Below, in pieces: positions 21,701-33,503 of a stretch of 51,868 nt of DNA. Within the stretch, counting starts at the first letter, position 1. Each line of letters starts with the position of its first letter. The stretch lies in NCBI GenBank assembly GCA_027575765.1, contig JANBPT010000237.1:1-51868 (forward strand). The letters are read 5' to 3'. A model generated the notes under the pieces. That model did no database searches. It was not told the DNA's origin and was given only the letters and a program-made list of their open reading frames with translations. This stretch comes from Tieghemiomyces parasiticus (Eukaryota; Kickxellomycota; Dimargaritomycetes; Dimargaritales; Dimargaritaceae). The position numbers and the translations under genes were made by a program.

Positions 21701-22647
21701 CCCTGCCCCCAGCCACCTTGCTCGCCATCCTGCGCGCGTTGGAGGCCCTCGGACCTACCGCCCCGGTTCCAGACCGCCTAGCTGATACCAAACTGCTCGA
21801 GATTCTCACCACCTTTCTCCGTACTGACTTTGGGCGACTCACCTCGAAAATCGTCCACCTTGTCAGTATACTACTCTTTCGCCTGTGTCACCTCGATGCC
21901 GACCGGCGCAACCGCGCCGTCCGGGCCGGAGCAGTGCCCATGTGGATCCAGATCGGCCGGGTTTCGCGGACCCTCCGGCCCTACACCCTGCCCTTGCTGT
22001 ACGAACTGGCCCACGCGCCTGTGACTTCGGCAGGCGGGCCGGACGTACCGACGGACGGTGTGACCCAGTTCCACGAGCTCCTCTGGGAACACGGCGCTTG
22101 GACTCTGTACGTTCAACTGTTGACCGACCCCGAATGGGCGGTACCGGCGCTCGAGGCCCTGGTTGCGCTGGCCCAACTAGCCCCGATGCGGGCGGAGAAT
22201 GCTCTGCTGACCGACTGTAAGGGCGACGACGGGGTGTCCTCGGTTGTCAACCTGTGCACGCGGCTATGTCCCGATCACCCGGATTACGACCGGCTCGTCG
22301 CGGCCCTGCTCAAGTTTGTACGGGTACCGTGGCGGGTCACTCGGGACCTAGCTCGCTACGTCTCTCTCACCCCCAAATCGTCGTCTCCCACCCAGTTTTC
22401 TGACGCGCCCTTGCTCCCGCAGGTCCTGCTGACACACGCCCATCAGGCCTCGTCCATCTCGCAGATCAACCTGCTCAAATCACTAAGGGTTCTGTTGGAC
22501 CCACGTCTTGCAGCCCCGTCGGCACCTCTTCTCGGCTGGGTCCACCGCGAGCTTGCTCAATTGAAGGCCCAGTCGTCGGCCATCATGGTGCAGACGAGTT
22601 GCCAAGGTCTGTTAGAATGGCTGCGGACGGTATCTCCGACTTTGTAG
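18727..22647 (+). CDS. CDC15: Cdc15/Cdc7-type septation and mitotic-exit kinase
   Basis: STE-group Ser/Thr kinase like S. cerevisiae Cdc15, S. pombe Cdc7 and Aspergillus SepH, which act at spindle poles to start mitotic exit and septation. A single intronless exon encodes 1306 residues. The kinase domain fills residues 7-285: GKGAFG loop, Lys36 in VAVKQ, helix-C Glu78, HRDIKGANIL, DFGVS, and SPYWMAPE. An insert of about 25 residues (R/P/S-rich, about 44-68) separates the beta-3 Lys from helix C. The middle (about 290-720) is a Ser/Thr/Pro-rich disordered linker with two related segments (SWDHDFDDL and NWDADYDI). The C-terminal 580 residues are helical and Leu/Ala-rich, consistent with the ARM-like repeats of this family. 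Expected partners are a Spg1/Tem1-type GTPase and Sid1/Mob-Dbf2-type kinases, none of which is in this window. Confidence 0.93.
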   Translation: MTVVQQYQLGDCIGKGAFGTVFRGLSLESGKVVAVKQIPLRNVAASTRPAERDRPPGRPRAGSVSTFAAQTIDTCLAEVAILKKLRHDNVVRYLGFVRTTDHVYQILEYCENGSLRSIYKRFGRFPEHLVGVYLGQILAGLAYLHDQGVIHRDIKGANILSTKTGQIKLTDFGVSTLVGDDDAHSVGSPYWMAPEVVELHGVTTAADIWSLGCTVLELLQGEPPYGQLSTMAALFRMVQDPHPPFPTPSSPTVQHFLRQCFPKAPHQRATARELLNHSWIRRCTRSDSRSDTVREGTASHTSFQEAIRTVQQWNDALSRPVTTPASAGPDPLDTNKHNIARYRSPDSKGDSWDHDFDDLTNLTPSNLRPTDRVLDLALSPSFASMSDPADSVTVPATSPTSRGSSHSAVWPASLGSVGPLSPTASIRPTSPSSSVAPGHPATNLSHTFRANARPCPPDPPARDNWDADYDIPESDLRNRLDLAESRQPLRRTNTGQSFSSQHDGSMSSTLYHGDHHQPSFAVAAADAAFHHRSSTLVVDPHRPASANDSSTRSASSDKSTDPLAAYAPFISPTSSGPPTATSISTTDAATSLANTGLSFPSASSRGFSGGSRPQAGRQVSFSFYTDGSDDRALRTTESPAARDGEVVVPDSLLLSNQRLDQVRRERARARAQSMSALPRPTLRPPDLGISTPARGASPCDSAVDAVDLAVSANSEAAGVSPALEQLEKTMAALGDPIGTPTTIIQGSHTLATLVAQNPNARIAFTDGTHLLTLLGLLDRTTDPEARGAVVGLLNLLADNQPAVHALICQSGGVATLLRVLGDSTRMGNETAGDATDIARRELLLETAYFCKLLCVGDEAGEGSRSAFAAAGGLAAVVHLLRTDAFSADQCELVWVTIDIMAALVDSADPATRDLTVRTLVYHGVLEPLAHAFYRFAALQREAHYLHKMAGLLLTLARTTSSGVLPAGGREDPARTAWLTPAVVKRVVKTMRALPPATLLAILRALEALGPTAPVPDRLADTKLLEILTTFLRTDFGRLTSKIVHLVSILLFRLCHLDADRRNRAVRAGAVPMWIQIGRVSRTLRPYTLPLLYELAHAPVTSAGGPDVPTDGVTQFHELLWEHGAWTLYVQLLTDPEWAVPALEALVALAQLAPMRAENALLTDCKGDDGVSSVVNLCTRLCPDHPDYDRLVAALLKFVRVPWRVTRDLARYVSLTPKSSSPTQFSDAPLLPQVLLTHAHQASSISQINLLKSLRVLLDPRLAAPSAPLLGWVHRELAQLKAQSSAIMVQTSCQGLLEWLRTVSPTL

Positions 22648-23412
22648 GGGTACCATTACCAAGGGTATTCCATAATTCTCATTTGAATACATTATTCTGT
22701 ACACTAGCCTGGTTTCGATTTCCATTGGAGACAGATGACATACTGGACAGGCGAAATTTTGAAGTGCATTTTCCACGAAATTACAGGTGTCTACCGCAGC
22801 TACGGTACCGCGTGCTAGAGGGTTGCCAACGGATTCGTTCTTCACACTAGCCTAGGTTAGCCAGTGGCTGAATGTGTGCCTTAATCCGTACCGTTGTCGG
22901 TAAAGGCTGGTGCCCAGTCATCACGTTTGCCCTCACTGACAACCAGCCATAGCTGTGCCAAGTGGGTGCCGCAGTCTTCTCCCTGACACTGCCAACGCGT
23001 GATCCACCCCACTGACGCCCCGCCGCTCGATTACGTGATGCCGTGCATTGTATCCAGAGGCAGAATGGGGAAGTTCAGGGTGGTTTTGTACCATATTCGG
23101 CGACTTGCCCACCGTAGCCTAACGCCCTCCGACACGCCCTCATCCGCCTACCCGCCCAACCCCTCCCTTACCTTCGTCATCCCCGTTCGTTATGTACCCC
23201 ATAGAGTGCCACTGGTCTGGTCTTACATCGCAAGCTGAACTGTATCTTCGCCCTCTTTACCGGCTCAGCAGTCATTCCGTTCATCTTCATCTCACGTAAT
23301 TTGGTCACTACCACTCGTGTAGCACTCTCCTTTCCCAATCGTTCGCTCACTTGCTTCAGTCTCTCTGCATCATCCCTCACCACGCTAGCCCTTATTATAC
23401 CTTCGAAGCCCT
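22648..23412. other. Intergenic region before the verprolin gene
   Basis: 765 bases with no gene recognised. The right part (about 23110-23400) is pyrimidine-rich with CATC/CTTT-type runs, as expected for a leader of the verprolin gene. One isolated ACGCGT sits at 22995-23000. Confidence 0.5.
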
Positions 23413-24450
23413 ATGGCCGACCGTGGGGCCCTCCTCCAACAGATCCAGCAGGGCAAAAGGCTCAAGAAGGCTGTTACTAATGACCGTTCCGCGCCGGCTG
23501 TGTCCTCTAAGCCCAGCGGTGGGGGCGGTGCTGGCATGATGGGTATGGGTGCCCCACCCCCACTACGTAGCGGTGGCGGGGGTGGTATGGGCGCCGGTCG
23601 CCCCGCCGAGGCCCCCACCGCTCCACAGGGTCCACAGCTCGGTAATATCTTCGCCGGCGGGATCCCCAAGCTGCGCAGCCGCGGCGGTGTCAACACCGGC
23701 CGGGTCAGTACTGACGGTCCGCCCTCCGCACCACCGTCTTTCCGTGCCCCGCGGCCACCCACAGGTGCACCACCGCCCCCGCCGCCCCCGCCAGCGTCCG
23801 GGCCATCCTTTGGTAGCCTAGGGCGTAGCAACCGGCTTCCACCGCCCAGTACCGGTTCCCCCCTGCCGCCCCCTCCTCCGCCGCCACCCGGTCCGCCAAA
23901 CTCGGCCCCCGGGGGTGGTCGGCGCGCCCCACCGCCGCCGCCTAACCGCGGCCCTGGAGCGGCCTCCGCCAGCCGGTTCGGGTCGCCACGGCCCCCGCCG
24001 GCGTCAGCCCTACCTAATTTTCCACCCAAGGCCCCCAATGCCAGTGCGGGCCCTCCACCGCCGCCGCCACCACCACCACCACCGCCGCCGCCGTCGGCAC
24101 CCTCCGCCGCGGCTTCTTCGGCCACTGCTTCGTGGCGAACCTCGACCGCGCCGCGCCCGCCAGTGGCCACGCCGGCTCAGTTCATGACTCAGCGCAACAG
24201 CATGTCACCCCCACGTAGTGCCCCGGCTGGCTCCTTCCGTCTTCCTGGTACGAACGGCCGCGCGAGCATCTTTGGCGCCCCGGCCCCGCCCCCTTCAGCC
24301 GGCACCGCCGACGTTCCAATCCAGGAAGGCCGCTGGACGTTCCACTCGCCCGCCCATTTCCCTCCACCCCCGGGACCTACCGGCGGAATGGGTCCGAAGA
24401 CATACATGAGCGGAAGGTCTACAGGGAGCTCGATACCCCTACGGTTCTAG
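23413..24450 (+). CDS. VRP1: Verprolin / WASP-interacting protein (WIP family)
   Basis: Actin regulator that binds monomeric actin and WASP (Las17) to steer Arp2/3 actin assembly at endocytic patches. A single exon encodes 345 residues, shorter than yeast Vrp1 (about 800). Residues 4-27 are a WH2 domain (RGALLQQIQQGKRLKK followed by a T-N-D segment), with the LKK actin contact. The body is proline-rich, with PPPPPPPP tracts that would bind profilin or SH3 domains and Gly-rich spacers. Near the C-terminus, EGRWTFHSPAHFPPPP matches the WASP-EVH1-binding motif of WIP. A Gly-rich and basic tail closes it. One WH2 is seen; the RS-containing segment LRSRGGVNTG near residue 88 could be a degenerate second. 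The mirrored reading frame on the other strand is an artefact of the GC-rich repeats. Confidence 0.93.
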   Translation: MADRGALLQQIQQGKRLKKAVTNDRSAPAVSSKPSGGGGAGMMGMGAPPPLRSGGGGGMGAGRPAEAPTAPQGPQLGNIFAGGIPKLRSRGGVNTGRVSTDGPPSAPPSFRAPRPPTGAPPPPPPPPASGPSFGSLGRSNRLPPPSTGSPLPPPPPPPPGPPNSAPGGGRRAPPPPPNRGPGAASASRFGSPRPPPASALPNFPPKAPNASAGPPPPPPPPPPPPPPSAPSAAASSATASWRTSTAPRPPVATPAQFMTQRNSMSPPRSAPAGSFRLPGTNGRASIFGAPAPPPSAGTADVPIQEGRWTFHSPAHFPPPPGPTGGMGPKTYMSGRSTGSSIPLRF

Positions 24451-24960
24451 TACCCGGTGGTAACTCGGTCTTGCAACGCCGCTCCTTGTTACTGATTTCT
24501 GTTTCGCTGTACTGAAAGTGATTACGTCAGAATACACAATACACTCTGAGTTTATCAAGCATATGTGGCTTTATCAGTAGGGGAGAGTGAACGCCGGCTA
24601 GCGAATATTGGCCAGAGCTCGAAGGGCAGCTCTGAGCCGCTATATGGGCGAGCTCGGGAGACCGACGGGCCGATACTAACTGCCATACCCACTAGGAGCA
24701 AGTGCAATGTGACCAGCTTAATCCCTTTGGGCCTGGGAGGTTTCTACTAGTGAAGAAAGGAGCATTGGCGTGGTATCCTTATGGTAAAGTGTGGATCACG
24801 TGCTCTCAGTATTGTTTATTGTGGCCAACGAACCGTCCTTGGTCTTCCAATTTGTTGACTGGGACGACATCGTATCGAGCGGCATCACGCACCGCTCAAT
24901 TGGCTATTGCACATCCTTCTGCTTCCCTCGTCGCCTCTAGCCTCATTCTACCTACCCAAC
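24451..24960. other. Intergenic region before Duo1
   Basis: 510 bases with no gene recognised. The last 90 bases are pyrimidine-rich and act plausibly as the Duo1 leader. Confidence 0.5.
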
Positions 24961-25950
24961 ATGTCCTCGTCATTTTCACCCTCGATGGTTGAACCGGACC
25001 TGCCCAGCCAGTTCCTCAACTCGGAAGATGAGGCGGCATTTAGCGATGGCAGTGCCAGTGTGAGCTCAATGGATTATCCGGCAAAGCACGATGAGTCCCT
25101 CAGCTACGATGCAGAGGCCAGCGAGGAGCACGTGACGGACGAGGCCCTTCAGGCAGAGCTGGCCTCCCTACAGCAGGTCAACAAGACTTTGGAGGTCCTC
25201 CGTGACGGGCTGGCCACGGTTGTGCGTAACGTTCAACTCTTCCACGGCACTATCACCCAAACGAAGGAATTGGTCGGTATGTGGGGCGACCTATTTTCAG
25301 AGACCCACCGGATTCAGTCGCTGTACCTGGACCCTACCTGGCAAGGCGCGACGAAGGTATGTTAAGCCGGTAAACTATCGTTTGTAGCTGGTGTTGGCGA
25401 TATCAACCGACCCCCGTCTCAGTATCTGGCCTGGTATATCGCAGGGGGGGGGGGTTTCTCCGCGGTACGTTTCATACGGATGCCTAATAGACAACTCTAA
25501 CCATGTGGTATACACCTTGCGTATGGCTCATTTGACACACTCCAGGATCGTGAAACACTCGAGCGGCGCCGGCAGGAAGAGGAACAGCGTAGGATAGAAG
25601 AGGAGGCTGAGGCCCAACGGCTAGCGGCCGAGCAGGCCCGAGCGGAAGCGGAGCAGCAGGCGCGGCTACAGGCCCCCCAACCTGCCACCAAACCCGTCCG
25701 GGGTCGAGCCACACGAGGTAAGCAACCGAGCGGGAATCGCTGCATGATTGTAAAAGAGATGGCCATCGGCTTTAGGGGCCCTGCGTAGTCATTTTCCTTA
25801 TTGACCCATACCATGCATACTATCACATTTTGATCACAATCTTCCATTTGATCGACCCTTACAGGCAGTTCGACTCGGGTGCCCAGTATTCCATCCCTTC
25901 GGCGCCCCGCACCAATCGTCCGGGGGGTCAAGCCGCGTCTACCGCGGTAG
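24961..25950 (+). CDS. DUO1: DASH complex subunit Duo1
   Basis: Subunit of the DASH/Dam1 ring that couples kinetochores to spindle microtubules. Three exons (24961-25356, 25546-25717, 25865-25950) give 217 residues; donors are GTATGT and GTAAGC and acceptors CCAG and ACAG, with phases 0 and 1. The conserved Duo1 core is residues about 60-132: ELASLQQVNKTLEVL, a VVRNVQLFHGT helix, TKELVGMWGDLFSETHRIQSL and DPTWQG. Exon 2 encodes a highly charged coiled-coil (RRRQEEEQRRIEEEAEAQR), and the tail is basic (SIPSRR-like, ending LPR). An acidic Ser-rich N-terminus (SEDEAAFSDGS) precedes the core. Intron 1 holds a run of about 11 G. Length and order fit the family. Confidence 0.9.
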
Positions 25951-26139
25951 TTCAGGGCTCTCCCTTCGTCTCGAGTGCCGCTGTCGGCACACGGACCTTC
26001 ATCCCCTGGGCTATCACCACTGTAATGTATTTCTTGATTAAACCAGGCACGTATGCATCATTGCTCATGATAATGAATATAACGTTTTTGTACAAAGTGA
26101 GCGGGGGGAACTCTGGAATGTGAAGTCCGCCGAACCTGT

Positions 26140-26637
26140 TTAGGTTTCTATTTGATCCGACCCGGCCGGCTGTTGGATGACATAGTAGTCATCAATGACC
26201 TGTTGGCTGTGGTCCAGGAGCGGGCTACGGGCCCGCGGGGTGCTGGGGCTGGGGTTGGTCACTAAATGGGTGGCATTGGTAATATCGAGCACATCAATGA
26301 CCCGCTCAGGGGTTAGCGTGACTAGTGGCTCCACGTCGCTGAGGTCCAGTTCCTTGACGTGTGACACAAAGTGATTGAGCTCATTGATACTAATGCGCAG
26401 GGCCTCCACGGCGGCTGCGTCGGTCGGCAACTCAAGATTGGCCAGGCGATGTAGGTGTTGTACCGTGGCCTGGTCTATGGGCTCGGTTGGGGACTGCGTG
26501 ACGTGGTTGGGTAGAAGGGTGGCGACGGACCAGGTGGGATGGGTGAGGTAGTTACGCAGGCTGGCCCGGACGACTACAGTAGGATAGGCGGACCGCCACA
26601 AGGTGCTAAGACTGGCCATCCGGTTTAACGAAATCAT
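26140..26637 (-). CDS. GATC: Mitochondrial Glu-tRNA(Gln) amidotransferase subunit C (GatC)
   Basis: Small subunit of the GatCAB amidotransferase, which converts Glu-tRNA(Gln) to Gln-tRNA(Gln) in mitochondria. A single exon encodes 165 residues from ATG 26637, or 159 from the second in-frame ATG at 26619. The GatC core is recognisable: HLHRLANLELPTDAAAVEAL, INELNHFVSHVKELDL and VEPLVTLT. The N-terminus (LNRMASLSTLWRSAYPTVVV) is basic and hydroxylated, as for a matrix presequence. The protein ends with a divergent acidic tail. The gene converges with Duo1 across about 190 bases. GatA and GatB are not in the window. Budding yeast uses the divergent Gtf1 in place of GatC, so a plain GatC is a point of difference. 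Confidence 0.88.
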   Translation of the reverse strand: MISLNRMASLSTLWRSAYPTVVVRASLRNYLTHPTWSVATLLPNHVTQSPTEPIDQATVQHLHRLANLELPTDAAAVEALRISINELNHFVSHVKELDLSDVEPLVTLTPERVIDVLDITNATHLVTNPSPSTPRARSPLLDHSQQVIDDYYVIQQPAGSDQIET

Positions 26638-26797
26638 TAGGGTAGTGGGCGTCGTGCTGGTAGATCAAGGCAACAGTCTAAGTAATAAGCGCATGAGTAG
26701 AGACGAGGGGAATCTAGATTTGAGGTCCGCCAGTCCAAGCCTCCTAAATCAGCCTCGCCTTGGGCCACCCTACCTCCAACCCGGGACATGCAATTAG

Positions 26798-26971
26798 TAC
26801 ACCAGTCGTCCTAGCCATAATGCAGCTTACAACGTCCCCCCCCTCCACACTCAAGCCAACTTCGTCCAGTTACTCCAATCCCTGACCGATATCCACGTGA
26901 CGGCTCGACCGCCCGAGACCATCGATGGTCAGCTGGTACATCGAATTCTGCAAAGGCTCAGGGCCGCCTAA
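26798..26971 (+). other. Unassigned open segment, possible orphan exon
   Basis: 57 codons are open between TAG 26795 and TAA 26969. The translation is not low-complexity and contains QANFVQLLQSLTDIHVTARP and ends VHRILQRLRAA, which looks like a helical protein C-terminus. There is no ATG in frame. A TTAG at 26794-26797 could be a splice acceptor, but I find no matching upstream exon that avoids overlapping GatC. It may be a relic exon, a very short gene I cannot model, or chance. Confidence 0.2.
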
Positions 26972-27309
26972 TAGCACAAACCGACCTCCCCTCCCTGCCG
27001 TGTGCTCGGCAGTCAAGCCTTGGGGCATATCCAATGCCCCGCTTCAATATGGACATCCCCACGGCCTTCTGTGCCCTGCACGCATGACCTTGGCCGCGAC
27101 TTGACTGCATTCCTGGACACCTCGTCATACCCTGACAGCACTTGGTTCGGCTCTACCCACACCCACATCTGCTCGCCATTGGAAGTGGGCCTTATATTGT
27201 TTCTACCTACTCTCCCGCGTTACCCCTTACTCTCCCTCTCTCTCTCTGCCCCGTCGCCCGCACTACGTGACCCCCTCACCCCGCCCGCACCAACTCCCAT
27301 CCGCCCATC
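26972..27309. other. Promoter and leader of SEC18
   Basis: 338 bases with no gene. It has a TATA-like element (ttatattg) near 27191 and a pyrimidine-rich stretch with CTCTCTCT at about 27225-27250 just upstream of the SEC18 ATG. Confidence 0.5.
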
Positions 27310-30349
<3,040 letters not shown>

Positions 30350-30537
30350 GATACCTGAACAGAGAAAGTGGGAGCAAATTTCCGTTTATCTACATTGATA
30401 TGCCAGGATCAATCGACGTCCTGTAGTCGATATGATTTTATGTTTGCCGTATTAAACAACGTCTCACGAGTTGAAGCATGGTGTCCTATCGACAATAAGC
30501 TTAGCTGTCCTCACAATTGCCTTTTCGCACATGAGCA

Positions 30538-32012
30538 TCATAGCCCCATGAGCCGGGCGAACTCGCGGTAGTTAGCGCTGGCAATCTCTCGGGCCTGCAC
30601 GGCACCATCGTCCAAGACGGCATCGAGGTAGGCCGGGTCCTTCTCGATTCGGACCAGCTCGTGGCGGATTGGAGCTAATTTCTCGACCACCACGTCCGCG
30701 AGATCTTGCTTAAACTGCTGTGTGTTGGCGGTCTGGTAGGCGGTGCAAAGTTGGTCGATAGTACGGCCGTCCAGGGCGCTGTAGATTTCGAGCAGACTGC
30801 TGACCCCGGGCCGGCCCACCGGGTCGAACGACGGGACCGAAATGCTGTCCGTGGTGGCCTTGCGGATCTTGAGCCGGATGGTGTCCGGGTCATCGTCGAC
30901 GGAGATACGTGCCATCACGCTGGGGTCGGACTTGGACATTTTGCGAGTAGGGTCACGGAGCGACATGATCCGCTTCGTGGGGGCTAACGCGGAGGCAAGG
31001 AAAACGGTATGGAAGAGGAAGGGGATATTAGACAATTAGATGATAAAGGCCAACGATGCGTCGTGACCATCGGGGAGTATCCGTCAAAGGCATAGATTCT
31101 GACTTACTGAGCAGTGCTCGAGGGAGCGGGAAAACATCCTGCTTGACGGTTTTGTTGGCCAGCAGGGCCGTGTCCCGTGCCAGTTCAATGTGCTGGATCT
31201 GGTCCTCGCCGACAGGCACAATCTCGCCCCTGCGCGATGGACGATGAAGGTAGTACAGGCAAATGAACCCAAGCGTTCAAGTTGGGAGGTCAGCGTTGAC
31301 AATTATTTAAGCGCAGGCTCGGCGAAACATTACCACCGGGCACCCTTGGCATGCCGGCCAATTAATGGTTTGAAAATGCCACTTACTTGTAAAGCAGAAT
31401 ATCGGCCGCCTGTAGGGTAGGATAGGCAAACAGTCCCAAGCACAAACCAGACTTGCCGATGTCAAAATTTTCAACCTGGGCGGCCTCGCCGCGCTTCTGC
31501 TGCAATTTACTCTTCCACTGGGTCATGCGATTAAGCCAGCCCATGGGGGTCAGGCACTGGAAGAGCCAGGATAACATGGCGTGTTCATATATCTGGGACT
31601 GGCGGAACAGGACACACCGGTCGGGCTGCAAGCCGCTGGCCAGGATCACGGCGGCCATATGCCGGATATCCTGGCGGAGGGCGACCGGGTCTTGGGGGAT
31701 AGTGACAGCGTGAAGGTCGGCAATAGAAAATACGAGGCGGCAGCGGTCGACAGCGGCGGTACTGGGGTTGACGCTCTGCTGCAGCCGGACCCAGTTGCTA
31801 ATCGAGCCAAGGTAATTGCCCAGGTGCGGGCTGCCCGTGGGCTGGATACCGGAGAGAACTCGCTGCGGGGCGCCGGTGTCGGTGACTAGGGTGGTGGTAG
31901 TAATTGAACTTGCGGACGTATCACGCCGTAGCGACCGGGCTGATGAGAAGCAGGCCACACCCCGCCGCTGGACGAGGTGGGGTCGAGTCGGTAAGGCGAG
32001 CGCGGCTCTCAT
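30538..32012 (-). CDS. MSW1: Mitochondrial tryptophanyl-tRNA synthetase
   Basis: Class I synthetase charging mitochondrial tRNA-Trp. Three exons on the minus strand (32012-31387, 31229-31108, 30983-30538) give 397 residues. Both donors are GTAAGT; acceptors are GCAG and TTAG. The N-terminus (RAALALPTRPHLVQRRGVA) is Arg-rich without acids, a clear presequence. Then come RVLSGIQPTGSPHLGNYLGS, with the HIGH-like HLGN, and SIADLHAVT. The tryptophan-site region is QAADILLYK. Next are VPVGEDQIQHIELARDTA (restored by splicing) and the KMSKS signature in PTRKMSKSDPS. Bacterial-type length and sequence separate it from the cytosolic enzyme. I start at ATG 32012; the frame is open further upstream but that region reads as promoter. 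Confidence 0.95.
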
Positions 32013-32624
32013 GGTAAAGTGGTGAACAGCCAATGAGGCCGCAGGTGTGTTAGTGGTAGAGGCGCGGAAGCGTTCGACGTAAATTCTGTGGGGTCTAGTC
32101 AATGCAATTTGCGGCGCCATTAACTGGCGGTGAGGCTGACTTCCTTGGAAACTTCCTAACCTTGCTCCGTTACCTGCCAGCGGTAGAGTGCGTCTGTTAG
32201 CAACGAGCGACACTATTACTTCGAGTTGCCTCCCGCCAGTCCCCCCCCTCCTCCCTAAGCGAAATGCCCCCTAAGGTCACGTGATCTGAATTGTCAAGCT
32301 GGCGACACCCTGGACACCTGGCTGCCTCAGGTGGGGGGGGGGCAGGCCACCAGTCCAACCTCGAAGAAGGCGGGGAAGAATTTCAACATGGTGGTCTTCT
32401 TTTTCTCCGGCCCTGGGCGGTCCGCGCGCTCGGCACATGCCTCGTTCATAATTGTAGAGGTGAGAAAGCATTGAAGCTAGTGTGAGCTGTAGCCTGCCCA
32501 GCAACAAAGTGGTAAACGATACTATAAACCGATCTCAAGGTGGTGGACGCCCTATCCAGCCTCTTTCACTTCGTAAAACCTCTGTGGTGACCCCTACATC
32601 TCCGCATATTTCATTTCTGGAACA
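32013..32624. other. Divergent promoter region, MSW1 / RPL25
   Basis: 612 bases shared by the mitochondrial TrpRS (-) and ribosomal protein uL23 (+) genes. It contains a G10 run near 32333-32342 and a C-rich run at about 32239-32252. No gene is recognised. Confidence 0.5.
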
Positions 32625-33503
32625 ATGGCCGCCAAGTCGAGTAAGTGCGCCTGCACGAACGACGCTCGCCTACTCATGCCGGCGCACCAAACCCGACGAC
32701 CCACACCTACCGCCGAACCATCCATCCATCGGCACATCCATCCAACCACGACCAAGGGGGACAAACCCGCCGAACCGCTGATGGATGGACGAGTTGCTAA
32801 GAGGCACTCGTAGATTACGACAGACCAGGTCCTCGGAATGGTTCGGCGGTGGGCGATGGCCGACAAAGGTTGGGCGTCATGAATCGCGAGCGACGTACCA
32901 GACTCCTTGATCGTCAGGGATGGCCTGTCACCCTGCGAAAAGGAATGGCGTCTCCATAGCACCCTAGCCCCATGATCCACTAACGGAGGGATGCCCCTTG
33001 ATTCCGGCTACTAACTCACCTCCTTCGCTATCTCCCTCTCACTGCACACCACTTAACCTTGTATAGACACCATGACGAGCGCCGCGGGTAAGGCCCAGCA
33101 GGCCCGCAAGGCCGCCCTCAAGGGCACCTCGGGTACCAAGTCGCGCAAGATCCGCACGTCCACCAAGTTCAAGCGCCCGGTGACGCTGCGTCAGGCTCGT
33201 AGCCCCCTCTACCCGCGCAAGTCGGTGTCCAAGCTTCCCCGCATGGACAAGTACCGCATTGTCCGCCAGCCTCTGACCACCGAGACCGCCATGAAGGCCA
33301 TCGAGGAGCAGAACACCCTGACTTTCCTCGTGGACCTCAAGTCCAACAAGCACCACATCCGGTCCGCCATTAAGGAGCTGTACGACGTGGAGGCCATCCG
33401 GGTCAACACCATGGTGCGCCCCGACGGTCGCAAGAAGGCTCTCGTCCGCCTCACCGCCGACGTCGATGCCCTCGACGTGGCCAACAAGATTGGTATCATC
33501 TAA
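32625..33503 (+). CDS. RPL25: 60S ribosomal protein uL23 (L25/L23a)
   Basis: Large-subunit protein at the polypeptide exit tunnel that docks SRP and nascent-chain factors. Exon 1 (32625-32640) encodes only the start, MAAKS plus one base; exon 2 (33067-33503) encodes the rest, giving 150 residues. The intron 32641-33066 (426 bases) has donor GTAAGT and acceptor ATAG and contains TACTAAC at about 33009-33015. The basic N-terminal tail ([24 protein letters not shown]) is the importin-binding region of yeast L25. The globular part follows with [37 protein letters not shown] and [13 protein letters not shown], and the conserved end VANKIGII. An ATG-first start at 33072 in exon 2 (143 residues) is the alternative, but a tiny first exon with a long intron is typical of fungal ribosomal protein genes. 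Confidence 0.95.
32709..32850. repeat. 13-bp perfect inverted repeat inside the RPL25 intron
   Basis: ACCGCCGAACCAT at 32709-32721 is exactly complementary to ATGGTTCGGCGGT at 32838-32850, with a 116-base loop. In the intron RNA it would form a long-range stem with several G-C pairs. It could shorten the effective donor-to-branch distance or regulate splicing. Confidence 0.7.

Noticed and set aside
23385..24170. 261-codon minus-strand frame rich in Gly
   Set aside because: Antisense reading of the proline tracts of verprolin. The plus strand has WH2 and WASP-binding motifs, so the minus frame is a shadow.
32641..33066. C/D snoRNA in the RPL25 intron
   Set aside because: Animal uL23 introns host snoRNAs, and a TGATGG occurs here. 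I find no proper C box (RTGATGA) with a matching D box and terminal stem at a sensible distance.
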